Shown: positions 39,875 to 48,955 of the stretch, piece by piece
Layout of the letters: every line of letters starts with the position of its first letter
Numbering within the stretch: the first letter of the stretch is position 1
Assembly (NCBI GenBank): GCA_002479145.1
Contig: DLLX01000017.1
Location: 20,946 to 84,945, forward strand
Origin: Prevotella sp. UBA7551
GTDB lineage: Bacteria > Bacteroidota > Bacteroidia > Bacteroidales > Bacteroidaceae
Direction of reading: 5' to 3'
Length of the DNA stretch: 64,000 nucleotides
Translations under genes and position numbers: made by a program
The notes under the pieces: model-generated
Told to the model about the DNA's origin: nothing
Seen by the model: the letters and a program-made list of their open reading frames with translations, nothing else
Databases searched by the model: none

Positions 39875-41650
39875 ATGAAAAGAAAGATTCAGTTCAGTCT
39901 CGTCTATCGGGACATGTGGCAAAGTTCAGGAAAATTCCAACCGCGTAAGGATCAGTTGGAGCGCATAGCTCCCGTTATCATCGACATGGGTTGCTTCTCC
40001 CGTGTGGAGACCAATGGCGGCGCATTCGAGCAAGTCAGCCTGTTGGCCGGTGAGAACCCTAACGAGGCTGTCCGTGCCTTCTGCAAGCCCTTCAATGAGG
40101 TGGGAATCAAAACGCATATGCTCGACCGCGGCCTCAACGCGCTGCGTATGTACCCCGTGCCCGATGACGTTCGCGCAATGATGTACCGCGTAAAGCACGC
40201 ACAGGGAGTGGACATTCCCCGCATCTTCGACGGTCTGAACGACATCCGCAACATAGCCCCGTCCATCCGATGGGCCAAGGAGGCGGGCATGACCCCGCAG
40301 GGCACGCTCTGCATCACTACCTCCCCGATCCACACATTGGAGTATTACGCCAAGCTCGCCGACGAGGAGATCGCCGCCGGGGCGGAGGAAATCTGCCTCA
40401 AGGACATGGCCGGAATCGGCCAGCCGACGTTCCTTGGCCAGCTCACAAAGATGATCAAGGACAAGCATCCCGACATCGTCATTGAGTACCATGGCCACTC
40501 GGGCCCTGGTCTGTCTATGGCTTCCGTGCTGGAGGTGTGTAAGAACGGCTGCGACATCATCGATACAGCCATCGAGCCGCTATCGTGGGGCAAGGTCCAT
40601 CCGGACATCATCTCCGTGCAGAGCATGCTCCGCCATGCCGGTTTCGACGTGGCCGACATCAACATGGACGCTTACATGAAGGCCCGCGCCTTGACACAGG
40701 AGTTCATAGACGAGTGGCTCGGCTACTTCATCAACCCGCAAAACAAAATCATGAGCTCGCTGCTCCTGACCTGTGGGCTGCCGGGTGGCATGATGGGGTC
40801 GATGATGTCTGACCTCGGTGGCATCCGTACCACCATCAACAACCTGCGCCGCAAGAAGGGCGAAAAGGAGCTGTCCACCGACGACCTGCTCATCAAGCTG
40901 TTTGACGAGGTGGCTTATGTATGGCCGCGCGTGGGATACCCACCCCTCGTCACGCCGTTCTCACAGTACACCAAGAACATCGCGCTGCTGAATCTCCTCA
41001 CCCTCGAGCAGGGCAAAGGCCGCTTCGTGATGATGGACGACTCCATGTGGGGCATGATTCTCGGCCGCAGCGGCCGTGTGCCTGGCGAGATTGCGCCCGA
41101 AATCAAGGAAATCGCAGAAAAGAAGGGGCTGCAATTCACTGACGCCGACCCACACACGCTGTTGAAGAATGCGCTGCCCGACTTCCGCAAGGAATTGGCC
41201 GACAACGGATGGGATGCCGGACAGGACGAGGAAGAGCTGTTTGAGCTCGCCATGCACCCCGAACAGTACCGCAACTACAAGAGCGGACAGGCCAAGAAGA
41301 ACTTCCTGGCCGACCTTCAGGCAGCAAAGGACAAAGCGCAAGGCGCAAAGATGAGCATCGAAGAGGCCACGGCCTTCAAGCACGCCAAGGCCGATGCCAT
41401 CGTGTCGCCCGTCAGAGGACAGGTATTCTGGGAGTTTCAGGGCGACGCAGAGGCCACTCCCGCCATCGAGCCTTACATTGGCAAGGAGTACAACGAGGGC
41501 GATGCGTTCTGCTACATCCTGACCCCGTGGGGCGAATTTGAGACCATTCCCGCCAGTCTGGGCGGCAAATTGGTGGAGATAAACGCCAAGCAGGGAGCCA
41601 AAGTACGCAAGGGCGACGTGATAGCCTACATACAAAGGAAAGAAAAATAA
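39875..41650 (+). CDS. Pyruvate carboxylase subunit B / oxaloacetate decarboxylase alpha-type carboxyltransferase with degenerate biotinyl domain
   Basis: A 591-residue carboxyltransferase of the PycB/OadA family, which moves CO2 between biotin and pyruvate/oxaloacetate. Seen: FSLVYRDMWQSSGK near residue 7, VIIDMGCFSRVETNGGAF near residue 35, EICLKDMAGIGQP near residue 172 (the carboxylated Lys), EYHGHSGPGLS near residue 205 (metal His pair), a conserved carboxylase domain (RVGYPPLVTPFSQY near residue 350), and a C-terminal biotinyl-like fold. The usual AMKM/AMKT biotin site is missing: the hairpin reads YILTPWGEFETIPA near residue 549, with no lysine. It may therefore rely on a separate biotin carrier. 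ATG 39875 gives the family N-terminus. Confidence 0.88.
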   Translation: MKRKIQFSLVYRDMWQSSGKFQPRKDQLERIAPVIIDMGCFSRVETNGGAFEQVSLLAGENPNEAVRAFCKPFNEVGIKTHMLDRGLNALRMYPVPDDVRAMMYRVKHAQGVDIPRIFDGLNDIRNIAPSIRWAKEAGMTPQGTLCITTSPIHTLEYYAKLADEEIAAGAEEICLKDMAGIGQPTFLGQLTKMIKDKHPDIVIEYHGHSGPGLSMASVLEVCKNGCDIIDTAIEPLSWGKVHPDIISVQSMLRHAGFDVADINMDAYMKARALTQEFIDEWLGYFINPQNKIMSSLLLTCGLPGGMMGSMMSDLGGIRTTINNLRRKKGEKELSTDDLLIKLFDEVAYVWPRVGYPPLVTPFSQYTKNIALLNLLTLEQGKGRFVMMDDSMWGMILGRSGRVPGEIAPEIKEIAEKKGLQFTDADPHTLLKNALPDFRKELADNGWDAGQDEEELFELAMHPEQYRNYKSGQAKKNFLADLQAAKDKAQGAKMSIEEATAFKHAKADAIVSPVRGQVFWEFQGDAEATPAIEPYIGKEYNEGDAFCYILTPWGEFETIPASLGGKLVEINAKQGAKVRKGDVIAYIQRKEK

Positions 41651-41824
41651 GAACCGTCCACCCTTCCACCGCATCACCACTGGGAGGGAAGGCGGACGAG
41701 CACTGTCTTTTCTCTCAGCGACAATGAGGCCATAAGCTGCGCGTACTGGCGTTCACGCCTTACTATTGAGCGCACCTACCCGGTGACAATGCGCTATGAA
41801 AAGGCGGTACAAACCCATCCGACG

Positions 41825-42373
41825 ATGGACTTTCAGAAAATCATAGACCAATATTATCCAGAGGAGAATGCGTTGCGGCGCATTCTCCTTATACATAGTC
41901 GGCAAGTGGCGGAGCGGGCCTTGCGCATCGTGGAGGCTCATCCCGAGCTGAAACTCGATGGGCAATTTGTCCAAGAGGCGGCCATGCTCCACGACATCGG
42001 CATCTTTCTTTGCGACGCGCCAGGCATAGAGTGCCATGGCAAGGAGCCTTATATCTGCCACGGAAGATTGGGAGCAGAGCTGCTACGCAAGGCAGGTTAT
42101 CCGCGACACGCACGCGTATGCGAGCGGCATACGGGCGCTGGACTGACCAAGAAGGAAATCATAGCACAGCATCTGCCCCTCCCCGCACAAGACTTCCTGC
42201 CCGAAACGATGGAGGAAAAGCTGATCTGCTATGCCGACAAGTTCTACTCCAAGAGCCACCTCGACAAGGTGAAGACCAAGGAGCAAGCCGAGCACAGCCT
42301 TTCAAAATATGGCAAAGAGGGCGTGGCACGCTTCCGCGAGTGGCAACGGCTCTTTGAACCCGACATCAAATGA
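41825..42373 (+). CDS. HD domain phosphohydrolase
   Basis: A 182-residue soluble HD-superfamily hydrolase. Seen: ILLIHSRQVAERAL near residue 18 (first His), EAAMLHDIGIFL near residue 49 (the HD pair), ICHGRLGAELL near residue 72, CERHTGAGLT near residue 92 and EEKLICYADKFYSK near residue 128 (late Asp), the full metal-ligand set. Members act on nucleotides or phosphate esters; the substrate here is unknown. ATG 41825 (MDFQKIIDQYYPEE) is preferred to ATG 41789 and GTG 41783. mfd starts 16 bp after its stop, so the two are probably co-transcribed. Confidence 0.88.
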   Translation: MDFQKIIDQYYPEENALRRILLIHSRQVAERALRIVEAHPELKLDGQFVQEAAMLHDIGIFLCDAPGIECHGKEPYICHGRLGAELLRKAGYPRHARVCERHTGAGLTKKEIIAQHLPLPAQDFLPETMEEKLICYADKFYSKSHLDKVKTKEQAEHSLSKYGKEGVARFREWQRLFEPDIK

Positions 42374-42389
42374 CGGACATGCCCACCCT

Positions 42390-45300
42390 ATGAAAATAGA
42401 AGAACTACGCCACCTCTTTGCCTCGCTACCCCAACAGGGTGTGCTGGCCAAGCTGCTCCAGGACGACAAGGTGCGCCACATCTGCCTCAACGGACTCGTG
42501 GCATCGGCCCCCGCCACATTCTTCGCAGCCTTTGCTGAACAGAGTCCACACCCCATTCTCTTCATACTTGACGATGCCGACGCGGCAGGCTATTTCTACA
42601 ACGACCTCAAGGCACTGGGCATAGAAGCCCTACTCTTCCCCTCCTCGTACCGACGTGCCGTGAAATACGGGCAACGGGATGCTGGAAGCGAAATCTTGCG
42701 GACGGAGACAATGGCCGCACTGGCCACGCAAGACGCCAAAGCGAAACCGCTCTACATCGTCACCGAGCCTTCGGCACTGGCTGAGCGGGTGGTTTCGAAA
42801 GAGCATCTGGATGACAACACCATCCGACTGGAGACGGGGCAGCAGGTGGATGTGGTGGAGTTGCAGAAGCGGCTGCGCACGTTGGGATTCCAAGAGGTGG
42901 ACTATGTGTATGAGCCTGGGCAGTTCGCAGTGCGCGGAAGCATACTTGACATCTATTCGTATAGCTCGGAATATCCGTTCAGAGTCGATTTCTTCGGCGA
43001 TGAAATCGACACGCTCCGCACCTTTGAGGTAGAGACTCAGCTTTCGCTTCAAAAACGCCAACAGTTGGAGATTGTGCCCGAGCTGGCCAAAGAAGATAAC
43101 GGACGGCTGACCACTTTCCTGCAACTGCTTCCCAAGGAGACCCTCATAGTGACGAAAGACATACACTATGTGGCAGATTGTATCGGCAAAGTGTTTGACG
43201 AGGGATTCTCCAAAAGCGCGCTGGCCGAACAGACGGAGGGAAAGAGCGAGATGGAACAGGAAACCATACGCCAGCAGTTGCAGGCCGAAAGCAAACTTGT
43301 GGGGCGCGGACTTTTCCTTACCGACACGCAGAACTTTAAGCTCATAGAGACGGGATGTGCCCCGACACACACGGCGGACGCAACGATAGACTGCCCGACA
43401 TCACCACAAACCATTTTTCATAAGAACTTCGACCTCCTCATACAAACGCTCCGCAACGATGAAGCTGCAGGAAGAAAGGTATTCATCCTTGCCGACAGCC
43501 AGAAGCAGACAGAGCGTCTGCGGGAGATTTTTGCCTCGAAGGTCACTGAGAGCGGCGGGGCGCCTGTGTCGTTCACGCCTGTTGACCGCACCCTACACGA
43601 GGGGTTCAACGACGAGACACTGGGGCTGAGCCTCTACACAGACCATCAGATATTCGACCGATTCCATAAATACACACTTCGCTCGGACAAAGCAAAGCAG
43701 GGAAAGATGGCCCTGACGATGAAGGAGTTGCGGGAAATGGAGCCGGGCGACTTTGTGGTGCATGTCGACTTGGGCATTGGCAAGTTCGCAGGGCTGGTCC
43801 GCGTGCCGACAGGAAACAGCTATCAGGAGATGATACGGCTGGTCTACCAGCATGGCGACATTGCCGACGTCTCCATACACTCGCTCTACAAAATCAGCAA
43901 ATACCGCAGCGCCGAGACCGGTGAGCCGCCCCGTCTCTCGCTTCTTGGTTCAGGAGCGTGGAACAGGCTCAAGGAAAAAGCCAAGAAGCGCATCAAAGAC
44001 ATTGCGCGCGACCTCATCAAGCTCTATGCCAAACGCCGACACGAGCGCGGATTCGCCTTCTCGCCAGACAACTACATGCAGCACGAGCTGGAGGCTTCGT
44101 TTCTCTACGAGGACACACCAGACCAGCTGAAATCGACGCAGCAGGTGAAGCACGACATGGAAAGTCCTCGGCCGATGGACCGGTTGGTCTGTGGCGACGT
44201 GGGATTCGGAAAGACGGAGGTCGCCATACGCGCAGCGTTCAAAGCAGTGTGCGACAATAAGCAGGTCGCAGTGCTTGTTCCGACAACTGTACTGGCCTTT
44301 CAGCACTTCAAAACTTTCTCCAAGCGGCTGCAAGACATGCCAGTTCGCGTCGATTACCTGTCGCGAGCACGCACTGCCAAGCAAACTCGGCAAGTGACGG
44401 AGGATTTGGCAGCAGGGAAAATCGACATTCTCGTGGGAACACACAAGCTGATTGGCAAGTCGGTGAAGTGGAAAGACCTTGGGTTGCTGATTATAGATGA
44501 GGAGCAGAAGTTTGGTGTGGCGACGAAGGAGAAGCTTCGTCAACTGAAAACCAACGTCGATACACTCACGCTGTCGGCTACCCCCATACCGCGGACGCTG
44601 CAGTTCTCACTCATGGGGGCACGGGACATGAGCATCATGCGCACCCCACCACCCAACCGATACCCTATCCAAACGGAGATTTCGACGTTCTCGAGCGAGA
44701 TCATTGCCGATGCCATCAACTTCGAGATGAGCCGTGGGGGACAGGTGTTCTTTGTCAATGACCGCATTGCAGGCCTTGCCCCGATAGCAGAGCTAATCCA
44801 TAAGTATGTGCCTGACTGCCGGGTGGGCATCGGGCATGGGCAGATGTCACCAGAGGAGTTGGAGAAAGTCGTAATAGGATTCATGAACTACGATTACGAC
44901 GTGCTGCTCTCGACGACCATCGTGGAGAACGGCATTGACATTCCCAACGCCAACACCATCATCATCAACGACGCCCACCGCTTCGGCCTGTCGGACCTCC
45001 ACCAGATGCGCGGCCGGGTGGGAAGGTCGAACAAGAAGGCGTTTTGCTACCTGCTCGCACCGCCTTTGGCCAATCTGCCGGCCGATGCGCGCCGCCGTCT
45101 GGAGGCACTGGAGACGTTCTCCGAGCTGGGAAGCGGTTTTTCCATCGCCATGCAGGACCTCGACATACGTGGTGCGGGCAACCTGCTGGGGGCGGAACAA
45201 AGCGGATTCATGGAGGACTTGGGCTACGAGACCTACCAGAAGATTCTCTCACAAGCCGTGACAGAACTCAGAAACGACGAGTTTCAAGACCTCTATGCAG

Positions 45301-45803
45301 AGCAAATCGCACAGGGTGAGGCCATTTCGGGTGACGACTTCGTCGATGACTGTGCGGTGGAGAGCGACTTGGAAATGTATTTCCCCGACAACTACGTGCC
45401 AGGATCATCGGAAAGGATGCTGCTGTACAGAGAGTTGGACAACATGGAAAGCGACAAGGAGCTGGAAGCTTACCGCCAGCGGCTCATCGACCGATTCGGT
45501 CCCGTGCCTAAGCAGGGAGAGGAGCTGATGCTCATCGTGCCACTTCGAAGGATGGGGAGACGGCTGGGATGCGAGAAGATCATCCTCCGTCAGGGGCGGA
45601 TGCAGATGCAATTTGTCTCCAATGTAGAGAGCCCATTCTACCAAAGCACCACCTTTGGACACGTCATCGACTACATCGGGCATCATCCGCGGCGCTGCAA
45701 CCTGAAGGAGAAGAACGGGAAACGGTGGATGATAGTGTCGCAAGTGGACTCGGTGAGGGAAGCCGTGAAAATACTGAGAGGCATAGATGCCGAGGATAAA
45801 TAG
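42390..45803 (+). CDS. mfd: Transcription-repair coupling factor Mfd
   Basis: An ATP-driven translocase that removes RNA polymerase stalled at DNA lesions and recruits UvrA. The 1137-residue protein shows the UvrB-like N-terminal part (VYEPGQFAVRGSILDIY near residue 175, then FRVDFFGDEID), the RNA-polymerase-interaction CarD-like domain (LREMEPGDFVVHVDLGIGKF near residue 455), and the RecG-like motor: Walker A CGDVGFGKTEVA near residue 602, LLIIDEEQKFGV (motif II) near residue 698, SATPIPRTLQ (motif III) and the translocation TRG-type region NLLGAEQSGFMEDLGYETY. ATG 42390 is chosen because upstream in-frame codons overlap the HD gene. Confidence 0.97.
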   Translation: MKIEELRHLFASLPQQGVLAKLLQDDKVRHICLNGLVASAPATFFAAFAEQSPHPILFILDDADAAGYFYNDLKALGIEALLFPSSYRRAVKYGQRDAGSEILRTETMAALATQDAKAKPLYIVTEPSALAERVVSKEHLDDNTIRLETGQQVDVVELQKRLRTLGFQEVDYVYEPGQFAVRGSILDIYSYSSEYPFRVDFFGDEIDTLRTFEVETQLSLQKRQQLEIVPELAKEDNGRLTTFLQLLPKETLIVTKDIHYVADCIGKVFDEGFSKSALAEQTEGKSEMEQETIRQQLQAESKLVGRGLFLTDTQNFKLIETGCAPTHTADATIDCPTSPQTIFHKNFDLLIQTLRNDEAAGRKVFILADSQKQTERLREIFASKVTESGGAPVSFTPVDRTLHEGFNDETLGLSLYTDHQIFDRFHKYTLRSDKAKQGKMALTMKELREMEPGDFVVHVDLGIGKFAGLVRVPTGNSYQEMIRLVYQHGDIADVSIHSLYKISKYRSAETGEPPRLSLLGSGAWNRLKEKAKKRIKDIARDLIKLYAKRRHERGFAFSPDNYMQHELEASFLYEDTPDQLKSTQQVKHDMESPRPMDRLVCGDVGFGKTEVAIRAAFKAVCDNKQVAVLVPTTVLAFQHFKTFSKRLQDMPVRVDYLSRARTAKQTRQVTEDLAAGKIDILVGTHKLIGKSVKWKDLGLLIIDEEQKFGVATKEKLRQLKTNVDTLTLSATPIPRTLQFSLMGARDMSIMRTPPPNRYPIQTEISTFSSEIIADAINFEMSRGGQVFFVNDRIAGLAPIAELIHKYVPDCRVGIGHGQMSPEELEKVVIGFMNYDYDVLLSTTIVENGIDIPNANTIIINDAHRFGLSDLHQMRGRVGRSNKKAFCYLLAPPLANLPADARRRLEALETFSELGSGFSIAMQDLDIRGAGNLLGAEQSGFMEDLGYETYQKILSQAVTELRNDEFQDLYAEQIAQGEAISGDDFVDDCAVESDLEMYFPDNYVPGSSERMLLYRELDNMESDKELEAYRQRLIDRFGPVPKQGEELMLIVPLRRMGRRLGCEKIILRQGRMQMQFVSNVESPFYQSTTFGHVIDYIGHHPRRCNLKEKNGKRWMIVSQVDSVREAVKILRGIDAEDK

Positions 45804-45805
45804 AA

Positions 45806-45839
45806 AAAGGGCAAGCCCGAACTGCTGGACTTGCCCTTT
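45806..45839 (+). terminator. Terminator after mfd
   Basis: AAAGGGCAAG (45806-45815) pairs with CTTGCCCTTT (45830-45839), 14-nt loop, followed by CTTAT. It starts just after the mfd stop codon and could also serve the convergent HMA gene. Confidence 0.7.
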
Positions 45840-45935
45840 CTTATGGATAGAACAATATACTTAATCGGGGAAGATGGGCACCTGTAGCCTATCGCTTTTC
45901 GGTAGAGGTACAGGCTCTTCCAGTGATGAAGCGCA

Positions 45936-46265
45936 CTACATGGTTTCGCAATTAGTCTGCTCACCTGGAGCAATCACTTCGTCTGCTGTCATCACGCGCG
46001 TCTTGTATCCAATCTTCTCCAGCTGCTTCTGCAACTTCTCAAGACTCGTCTTGTCCGCATCATAGACAATGACGACTTTCTGCTTCTCGGCAGATGGCTG
46101 GATGTCTTTCACGCCCTTGACAAAGCGAAGGGCCTCCCGAATATGGTTTTCGCACTTCTCGCACTTCATTTGCGGAGTGGTTGTCAAGATAACCGTCTTG
46201 ATGTCCTTGGCCGAGACTGCCACAACAGACAACAGCATCAGCAAAAATCCTACTACTCTTTTCAT
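45936..46265 (-). CDS. Exported heavy-metal-associated (HMA) domain protein
   Basis: A 109-residue protein with a signal peptide (residues 1-~19, ending VSAK) and one HMA ferredoxin-like domain (residues ~24-95). The metal-binding loop is TPQMKCEKCENHI (CxxC), followed by the typical VKGVKDIQPSAEKQKVVIVYD and KLQKQLEKIGYKT elements split over the fold. HMA domains bind Cu(I) or similar soft metals; in the periplasm this would act as a metal chaperone or scavenger. It lies 147 bp downstream of a TonB receptor gene on the same strand, an arrangement seen in metal-handling loci. The metal is inferred, not shown. Confidence 0.88.
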   Translation of the reverse strand: MKRVVGFLLMLLSVVAVSAKDIKTVILTTTPQMKCEKCENHIREALRFVKGVKDIQPSAEKQKVVIVYDADKTSLEKLQKQLEKIGYKTRVMTADEVIAPGEQTNCETM

Positions 46266-46360
46266 TTTTTCTCTCTTTTATTGATATTCGTTTTATCAAC
46301 TATATAACGCCTTAGGCTGGCTGATATTTCATTTCAAACATATAAAACATGGAAGAAGGT

Positions 46361-46400
46361 GAAGCCGGAGCGTGGTCATGGGACAACACGTTCGGGCTTC
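46361..46400 (-). terminator. Hairpin after the TonB receptor gene
   Basis: GAAGCCGGAGCGTG (46361-46374) can pair with CACGTTCGGGCTTC (46387-46400) with one mismatch and one G-U pair, 13 bp beyond the receptor stop. The U-tract is poor, so partial read-through into the HMA gene is possible. Confidence 0.45.
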
Positions 46401-46412
46401 AGCTGCATAGCT

Positions 46413-48467
46413 TTAGATGTGGGCGCGGATTCCTGCGTAGAACATTGCGCCACTCACCGGGCCATAAACCAGTGTGGGGTCGAAGCTGTCGCCCCACGGA
46501 TGGTCATATCCCATGATGGGATGTTTCTGCTTATAGCCAGTCAAATTCTCACCTCCAGCATAGATAGAGAAGTTGCGGAATTCGCGGGTGACCTGTACAT
46601 TGAGGGTGGGATAAGCCTTGAAGGTGTCGTTCCATGAGGGCGTTCCGTCTGATTTCGTATAGGACAGGGGCAACCGGCCGCCGCCATTGAGAGCGAAGGT
46701 GGCATCAAACTGCCAAAGGCCCAGCCCCGGTTTGTAGCTCGCCGTAAACAATCCCTTGTATCTGCTCTGCAAGGGTTTGGTGCGAAGCACGCCACCATAG
46801 GTTGCCCTCACAAGGTTATAACGATAGGCTGCAGTAAGGTCAAGGCCCTTGATGGGCGTAAGACTGGCATCAATCTGGAATGTGTGAGAGTAGCTTCGGC
46901 CGTTCAAGTCGGAGATGGTGATGGTCTTCGGATCGCTATCGTAGTCGATGATGGTCTGATTGAGGAAGTGAGTATAATAATACTCGGCGTTTATCTTGAG
47001 TGTCTTCTTGGCCACCGGTATCATCAAAGAAGTGCTGACCCCATAGTTCCAGGCCTTTTCTTGCCCCAACTGGCCAATGACGAGCTTGCGTCCGCTGGCC
47101 ATGACATAATTGTTCTCGGCCAAGACATGAGGAGAACGGTATCCCTTACCAGCCGAAAGGCGCAGCGTGACGACATCGTTCATCACCCATTTGACATGAG
47201 CACGTGGCGTGATGAAGGTGCCATAAACATTGCTGTGGTCCACGCGGAGACCCGCCATGGCGATGAAACGCTGGTGAAGGTTGAACGTGTACTGGGCATA
47301 AGCGCCTGGCACTGTCTCGCTTTCAATCCGCCGTTCGGTTGGAAGGGTGGCATCATGCACCAGTCTGACGTTCTGGTGCAGGTAGTCGTGGTTGAGACTT
47401 AGGCCCGTAGAGAGATTATGGTCGTGTCCAAGATTGGTCTCAAAGATGAGCGAGGCGTAAGCATTCTTCTCATTCACGTCATAGACTTTGAGTCCGTAGC
47501 CGGCCTTTTGCTGGTGCATGGACACGTTTCCCACCAAGGCAATGCTGCTCTCCTGCTCATTCTCGAAGACATAGGCGTGCTTCATGGAAGCCTCATAGCG
47601 GTTGGTCTCGATACCGATCTTGTACAAAGGGGTGTCATGATTAGCCCCAGCGTGGCCGTCCACCTGGCCAGTACTGCGGTTTTCCTTCAGCGCACCGATA
47701 CTGCCATGGAAAAGGTAATGGCCTGCACGGGCAAACCAACGGTTCTGCAAATTGTATTGTCTCACCTGTGGATCATCCTGAATTCCATCCCCATTACCGT
47801 CATGATGATTCCAGTTGTTCTCAAAATGGGCAAGCAATTCGGTGGCCACATTCTCGTTGCCGTTGATATGAAGGTTGGCCATAGCGTTGGCTTCAAACTT
47901 TCCCATGCTGTTGCCATAGACGTTCATCTGCACCTTCTGCTCATCCTCGGGCTTCAGATACTGAACGTTGATCTGTCCCGTCATGGCCTCATAACCATTC
48001 TTCACCGAGGCGTTGCCCTTCGAGACCTGTATGCTGTTCATCCATGAGCCTGGGACATATCCCAAGGCGAATGGTGCAGCTGAGCCCCGAAAGTTGGGCA
48101 ACATGTCGGTCAACATCTGGACGTAGGTGCCACCCAGTCCGAGCAACTTTATTTGCTTAGCACCCGTGGCGGCATCAGAATAATTGACATCGACGGAAGG
48201 ATTGTTGACGAAACTTTCGCCTAAGTTGCAACAGGCCGCCTTAAACAACTCTGCCTTGAGCATAGTCTGACCATTGACGGCACCGCCCATAGAACGGACC
48301 GTCTGCCGTTTGGTCACCGTCACTTCATGGATACGCTGATCCGGCAGCACGACATCGGTCGTGTCAATTGGCGCCCCAACTGGGTGATCGGCAGCCATAG
48401 ATCCATCCTGAGCGTAGGTAAGGGCGGGCAACAGCAAGGAGACTGTCGCTAAAAGATACTTATTCAT
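46413..48467 (-). CDS. TonB-dependent receptor, probably metal-related
   Basis: A 684-residue outer-membrane receptor that uses TonB energy for uptake. Seen: a signal peptide (residues 1-~19, ending TYAQ), a plug domain with IHEVTVTKRQTVRSMGG near residue 47, the unusual ELFKAACCNLGESF near residue 75 with a Cys pair, GLGGTYVQMLTDMLPNFRG near residue 112 and GYEAMTGQINVQYLKPE near residue 158, and a barrel ending VSGAMFYAGIRAHI. Unlike SusC proteins it has no N-terminal carboxypeptidase-like domain and no SusD partner. The Cys pair and the HMA gene just downstream suggest copper or another soft metal. ATG 48467 begins the signal peptide. Confidence 0.9.
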   Translation of the reverse strand: MNKYLLATVSLLLPALTYAQDGSMAADHPVGAPIDTTDVVLPDQRIHEVTVTKRQTVRSMGGAVNGQTMLKAELFKAACCNLGESFVNNPSVDVNYSDAATGAKQIKLLGLGGTYVQMLTDMLPNFRGSAAPFALGYVPGSWMNSIQVSKGNASVKNGYEAMTGQINVQYLKPEDEQKVQMNVYGNSMGKFEANAMANLHINGNENVATELLAHFENNWNHHDGNGDGIQDDPQVRQYNLQNRWFARAGHYLFHGSIGALKENRSTGQVDGHAGANHDTPLYKIGIETNRYEASMKHAYVFENEQESSIALVGNVSMHQQKAGYGLKVYDVNEKNAYASLIFETNLGHDHNLSTGLSLNHDYLHQNVRLVHDATLPTERRIESETVPGAYAQYTFNLHQRFIAMAGLRVDHSNVYGTFITPRAHVKWVMNDVVTLRLSAGKGYRSPHVLAENNYVMASGRKLVIGQLGQEKAWNYGVSTSLMIPVAKKTLKINAEYYYTHFLNQTIIDYDSDPKTITISDLNGRSYSHTFQIDASLTPIKGLDLTAAYRYNLVRATYGGVLRTKPLQSRYKGLFTASYKPGLGLWQFDATFALNGGGRLPLSYTKSDGTPSWNDTFKAYPTLNVQVTREFRNFSIYAGGENLTGYKQKHPIMGYDHPWGDSFDPTLVYGPVSGAMFYAGIRAHI

Positions 48468-48644
48468 TCTGATCGTCTGACTTATTCTCATTGATAATAA
48501 AAATATATTTCGCGCACCTGCACGAATATTTGACGCGGCAAAATTAGAAACATCATGCCGCAACCAGGTTGCAAAACGCTGAAAGGGGTAGTTAAAAATT
48601 GTTGCGCTTCCGTAGCTCAATCTTCCAACAAAGACCTATGACAA

Positions 48645-48678
48645 CAAAAAATCCTTGCAACTTTTGGAGTTGTAAGGA
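48645..48678 (-). terminator. Terminator of tRNA-His
   Basis: On the minus strand an 11-bp stem (48678-48668 with 48662-48652, TCCTTACAACT against AGTTGCAAGGA with one wobble) is followed by a run of T (48651-48645). It begins 9 bp after the tRNA 3' end. Confidence 0.75.
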
Positions 48679-48686
48679 CTTTTATG

Positions 48687-48761
48687 GGTGGAAGGTGGGA
48701 CTCGAACCCACGACATTCAGAACCACAATCTGACGCTCTAACCAACTGAACTACGTCCACC
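48687..48761 (-). tRNA. tRNA-His (anticodon GTG)
   Basis: A full cloverleaf on the minus strand: D-stem GTTC/GAGC, anticodon stem TCAGA/TCTGA around loop TTGTGGT (anticodon GTG, His), T-stem GTGGG/CCCAC with TTCGAGT. The encoded extra G at position -1 (48761) faces C73 (48687), the identity mark of histidine tRNAs. The acceptor stem has one mismatch (C6 opposite U67). CCA is not fully encoded, so the nucleotidyltransferase must add it. GTG wobble G34 is a queuosine target, which ties it to queA, queF and queH in this window. Confidence 0.93.
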
Positions 48762-48955
48762 ATATTGCCAAACAAGACTTCTTGTTAAGCGGGTGCAAAG
48801 GTAGGAAGATTATTTTGAACACACAAATTTTGGCAGTTTATTTTTCAAAAAATCTTTAAGACCCCACACCCTCTTGTCATCCTACTTTAAAGGCTGGGAA
48901 GACCTGACGCTCCGAGCCATACTCACCGCGAAGGGAGGGAACAAGCATTGTGCAC

